A stretch of 60,323 nucleotides of DNA from assembly GCF_900176885.1 (NCBI RefSeq), contig NZ_LT839648.1:3380227-3440549 (forward strand). The letters run 5' to 3'. The notes beneath the pieces are model-generated. The model was not told the DNA's origin and made no database searches. It saw nothing but the letters and a program-made list of their open reading frames with translations. Positions 53,736 through 60,323 of the stretch are shown here, in pieces. The first letter of the stretch is position 1; every line of letters starts with the position of its first letter. The position numbers and the translations under genes are program-made. This DNA is from Oceanobacillus senegalensis. GTDB taxonomy: Bacteria > Bacillota > Bacilli > Bacillales > Amphibacillaceae.

Positions 53736-54461
53736 TTACTTATTTTCCTTAACCTCACTCATAGCAGCTTCATCTACAACAATCGTCACATTTTTGTGCC
53801 TTCTCAATACAGATGCTGGGAAATCTTCATTAATTTCACCCTCCAACAAACGTGCAACAGCATGAGCCTTGCTATGACCAGAGATGAGAAGTAGGATTTC
53901 TTTGCTATCCATGATGGAGTCAATTCCCATAGTTATAGCCTTCGTCGGAACTTCCTCCATAGAATCAAAGAATCGGGAATTTGCTTGACGAGTGGATACA
54001 TCTAATTCCACAATATGTGTACGACTTGTAAAAGCCGTCCCTGGCTCATTAAAACCAATGTGTCCATTTACGCCTATCCCAAGAACTTGTACATCAATTT
54101 GACCTGCTTCACGAATGGCCTCCTCATAATCATGGCATTCCTTTTCTAAATTCGTAGCAGAACCATTTGGCACATGCACTTTATCCATCTCTATGTCAAC
54201 ATGGTTAAATAATTTATCATTCATATAATAATAATAGCTATTTGGGTTTTTCCTATCCAGACCCACATACTCATCTAAATTAAAAGTGACCACATTTCTA
54301 AATGAAACTTTCTTTTCAATCAAACGATGGTATAAACCTTCTGGAGTGGATCCCGTTGCAAGTCCAAGCACTGGTTTTTGTAGGTTTTCCATTTTATTCA
54401 TTAAAAAGTCACAAGCATAATCGCTCATTTCCGCATAATCCATCACTTTAATAATATTCAT
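53736..54461 (-). CDS. nagB: Glucosamine-6-phosphate deaminase
   Basis: NagB converts glucosamine-6-phosphate to fructose-6-phosphate and ammonia. The substrate motif is GLATGSTPEGLY, the catalytic Asp lies in NLDEYVGL, and the His lies in GIGVNGHIGFNEPG. A TTG at 54467 is in frame, but AGGAG lies ten bases before the ATG at 54461, giving 241 residues. No nagA or nag regulator is adjacent. It lies downstream of the rRNA operon terminator. Confidence 0.95.
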   Translation of the reverse strand: MNIIKVMDYAEMSDYACDFLMNKMENLQKPVLGLATGSTPEGLYHRLIEKKVSFRNVVTFNLDEYVGLDRKNPNSYYYYMNDKLFNHVDIEMDKVHVPNGSATNLEKECHDYEEAIREAGQIDVQVLGIGVNGHIGFNEPGTAFTSRTHIVELDVSTRQANSRFFDSMEEVPTKAITMGIDSIMDSKEILLLISGHSKAHAVARLLEGEINEDFPASVLRRHKNVTIVVDEAAMSEVKENK

Positions 54462-54703
54462 TTGCAATACTCTCCTTTATATGCGATATCAACATGATAA
54501 ATAGTTTATTTTACGTTTACTAACCTGATTAAGAGCTTCTTAGTGCTTTCATGTTTATTTTTTACATACTGTATGAACAATCAAATAAACGGATTACTCG
54601 ATTAGTTATCAATCATTGAGTGTATTTTTACGCCCCCTTAAACCACTATTGTGATAAAGTACACCACTACATCAGTATAGAGCCCATTTTATGCATATAA
54701 TAG
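54462..54703. other. nagB upstream region
   Basis: This AT-rich gap has no gene. A short palindrome CATACTGTATG (54565-54575) lies about 105 bases before nagB and might be a GntR-type operator. No clear promoter was found. Confidence 0.35.
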
Positions 54704-54743
54704 AAAACAAAAGGGACCTAAGTTAGATTACCTTAGGTCCCTT
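54704..54743 (-). terminator. Intrinsic terminator of the rRNA operon
   Basis: A perfect 12-bp stem (AAGGGACCTAAG with its complement, nine-base loop) is followed by TTGTTTTC on the minus strand, about 45 bases after 5S rRNA. Confidence 0.85.
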
Positions 54744-54788
54744 CTCATAGTAGTGAATATATATTCGTTCTACTATTTTATAAAAGTC

Positions 54789-54904
54789 TGCCTGGCGGCG
54801 TCCTACTCTCGCAGGGGTTAACCCCAACTACCATCGGCGCTGGAGAGCTTAACTACTGTGTTCGGCATGGGAACAGGTGTGACCTCTCCGCCATCGCTAC
54901 CAGA
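54789..54904 (-). rRNA. rrf: 5S ribosomal RNA
   Basis: The minus-strand sequence shows GGTCACACCTGTTCCCATGC, CCGAACACAGTAGTTAAGCTC and GAGAGTAGGACG, the conserved core of 5S rRNA. About 116 bases; the ends are set by pairing of CTGGTAGCG and CGCCGCCAG and may be off by a few bases. Confidence 0.95.
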
Positions 54905-54976
54905 TAATACTTATTCATAAGAACAAGTTATATTATATGCATTTTTGACAAAAAGTGCAAGGGTTTTTTATACCCT

Positions 54977-58063
<3,087 letters not shown>

Positions 58064-58090
58064 CAAGGTACAAAAATTAAGAGATTCACT

Positions 58091-59836
<1,746 letters not shown>

Positions 59837-59869
59837 AAATTTGGTTCGCTTTGTAACAGCGACTTTATT

Positions 59870-59898
59870 AATTTAACATACTAATTAACTTCTGTCAA
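59870..59898 (-). promoter_or_regulatory. Promoter between tRNA-Ala and 16S rRNA
   Basis: TTGACA (59893-59898) and TAAATT (59870-59875) are separated by 17 bases on the minus strand. It lies directly before the 16S leader, so the rRNA genes can be transcribed apart from the tRNA cluster. Confidence 0.7.
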
Positions 59899-59907
59899 TC
59901 GATATCC

Positions 59908-59983
59908 TGGTGGAGCCTAGCGGGATCGAACCGCTGACCTCCTGCGTGCAAAGCAGGCGCTCTCCCAGCTGAGCTAAGGCCCC
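59908..59983 (-). tRNA. tRNA-Ala (anticodon TGC)
   Basis: Full cloverleaf of 76 bases with encoded CCA. The anticodon loop is CTTTGCACG with TGC. It is the last tRNA before 16S. Confidence 0.97.
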
Positions 59984-59998
59984 ATCATTCATCTATAA

Positions 59999-60075
59999 TG
60001 GTCGGGAAGACAGGATTTGAACCTGCGACCCCATGGTCCCAAACCATGTGCTCTACCAAGCTGAGCTACTTCCCG
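59999..60075 (-). tRNA. tRNA-Pro (anticodon TGG)
   Basis: Full cloverleaf of 77 bases with encoded CCA. The anticodon stem-loop is CATGGTTTGGGACCATG, anticodon TGG. Confidence 0.97.
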
Positions 60076-60079
60076 ATAA

Positions 60080-60156
<77 letters not shown>

Positions 60157-60159
60157 TTA

Positions 60160-60248
60160 TGGTGCCGAGGACCGGAATCGAACCGGTACGGTAGTTACCT
60201 ACCGCAGGATTTTAAGTCCTGTGCGTCTGCCAGTTCCGCCACCCCGGC
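60160..60248 (-). tRNA. tRNA-Leu (anticodon TAA)
   Basis: 89 bases with encoded CCA and a long variable arm (GCGGTAGGTAACTACCGT). The anticodon loop in AGGACTTAAAATCCT reads TAA. Confidence 0.97.
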
Positions 60249-60256
60249 ACATAGTC

Positions 60257-60323
60257 TGGAGCGGAAGACGGGATTCGAACCCGCGACCCCCACCTTGGCA
60301 AGGTGGTGTTCTACCACTGAACT
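60257..60323 (-). tRNA. tRNA-Gly (anticodon GCC), truncated by the window edge
   Basis: The 3' part of a tRNA-Gly with encoded CCA; the anticodon loop in CACCTTGCCAAGGTG reads GCC. The first bases of the acceptor stem are outside the window. The order Gly-Leu-Arg-Pro-Ala matches the cluster between rrnJ and rrnW in B. subtilis. Confidence 0.95.

Overview
The window is a core translation and transcription region of a low-G+C Gram-positive bacterium of the family Bacillaceae. The evidence is the gene order (rRNA operon, ctsR-mcsA-mcsB-clpC-radA, gltX-cysE-cysS, sigH, secE-nusG, rplKAJL, rpoBC, rpsL-rpsG-fusA-tuf, S10-spc-alpha cluster, ecfA1A2T-truA-rplM-rpsI). It matches the Bacillus subtilis chromosome near the origin, proteins are close to the B. 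subtilis family lengths, and the Shine-Dalgarno sites are strong AAGGAGG types. The 16S sequence and details of gene content suggest an Oceanobacillus/Virgibacillus-like genus, but I cannot settle this by eye. Every gene I accept lies on the minus strand, so transcription runs from high to low coordinates.

Read in transcription order: a tRNA cluster (Gly partial, Leu, Arg, Pro, Ala) leads into 16S-23S-5S rRNA (60323 to 54789). nagB and an mgtC-like gene follow; they are not at this place in B. subtilis. Next is the CtsR heat-shock operon (ctsR, mcsA, mcsB, clpC), then radA, yacL and gltX, and a cysteine T-box riboswitch that controls cysE-cysS-mrnC-rlmB-rae1. After sigH come rpmG, secE, nusG, rplK, rplA, the L10 leader with rplJ-rplL, an RsmC-like methyltransferase, rpoB-rpoC and ybxF-rpsL-rpsG-fusA-tuf. 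The S10-spc-alpha ribosomal protein cluster runs from rpsJ to rplQ and contains secY, adk, infA and rpoA. ecfA1-ecfA2-ecfT-truA and rplM-rpsI close the run. An ISL3-family insertion sequence fills the first 1.4 kb, and its left tip coincides with base 1.

The genes serve one programme: making ribosomes and RNA polymerase, charging tRNA, protein export, and stress-controlled protein quality control. Regulatory RNA is dense: an L13 leader, an L10 attenuator, a Cys T-box, candidate leaders for S10, L1 and S12, rRNA processing stems, and many intrinsic terminators and SigA-type promoters. Three differences from the B. subtilis order stand out. map is absent between adk and infA, disA is absent between radA and yacL, and ispD-ispF are absent between yacL and gltX. 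A degenerate interspersed repeat sits in the last of these gaps, and a related one sits between secE and nusG.

I looked for a new biological system and did not find one. The most interesting signals are small: the missing genes, the repeat family, a possible hairpin that brings a distant Shine-Dalgarno site up to the nusG start, a promoter enclosed by an inverted repeat before ybxF, and a duplicated insertion sequence tip.
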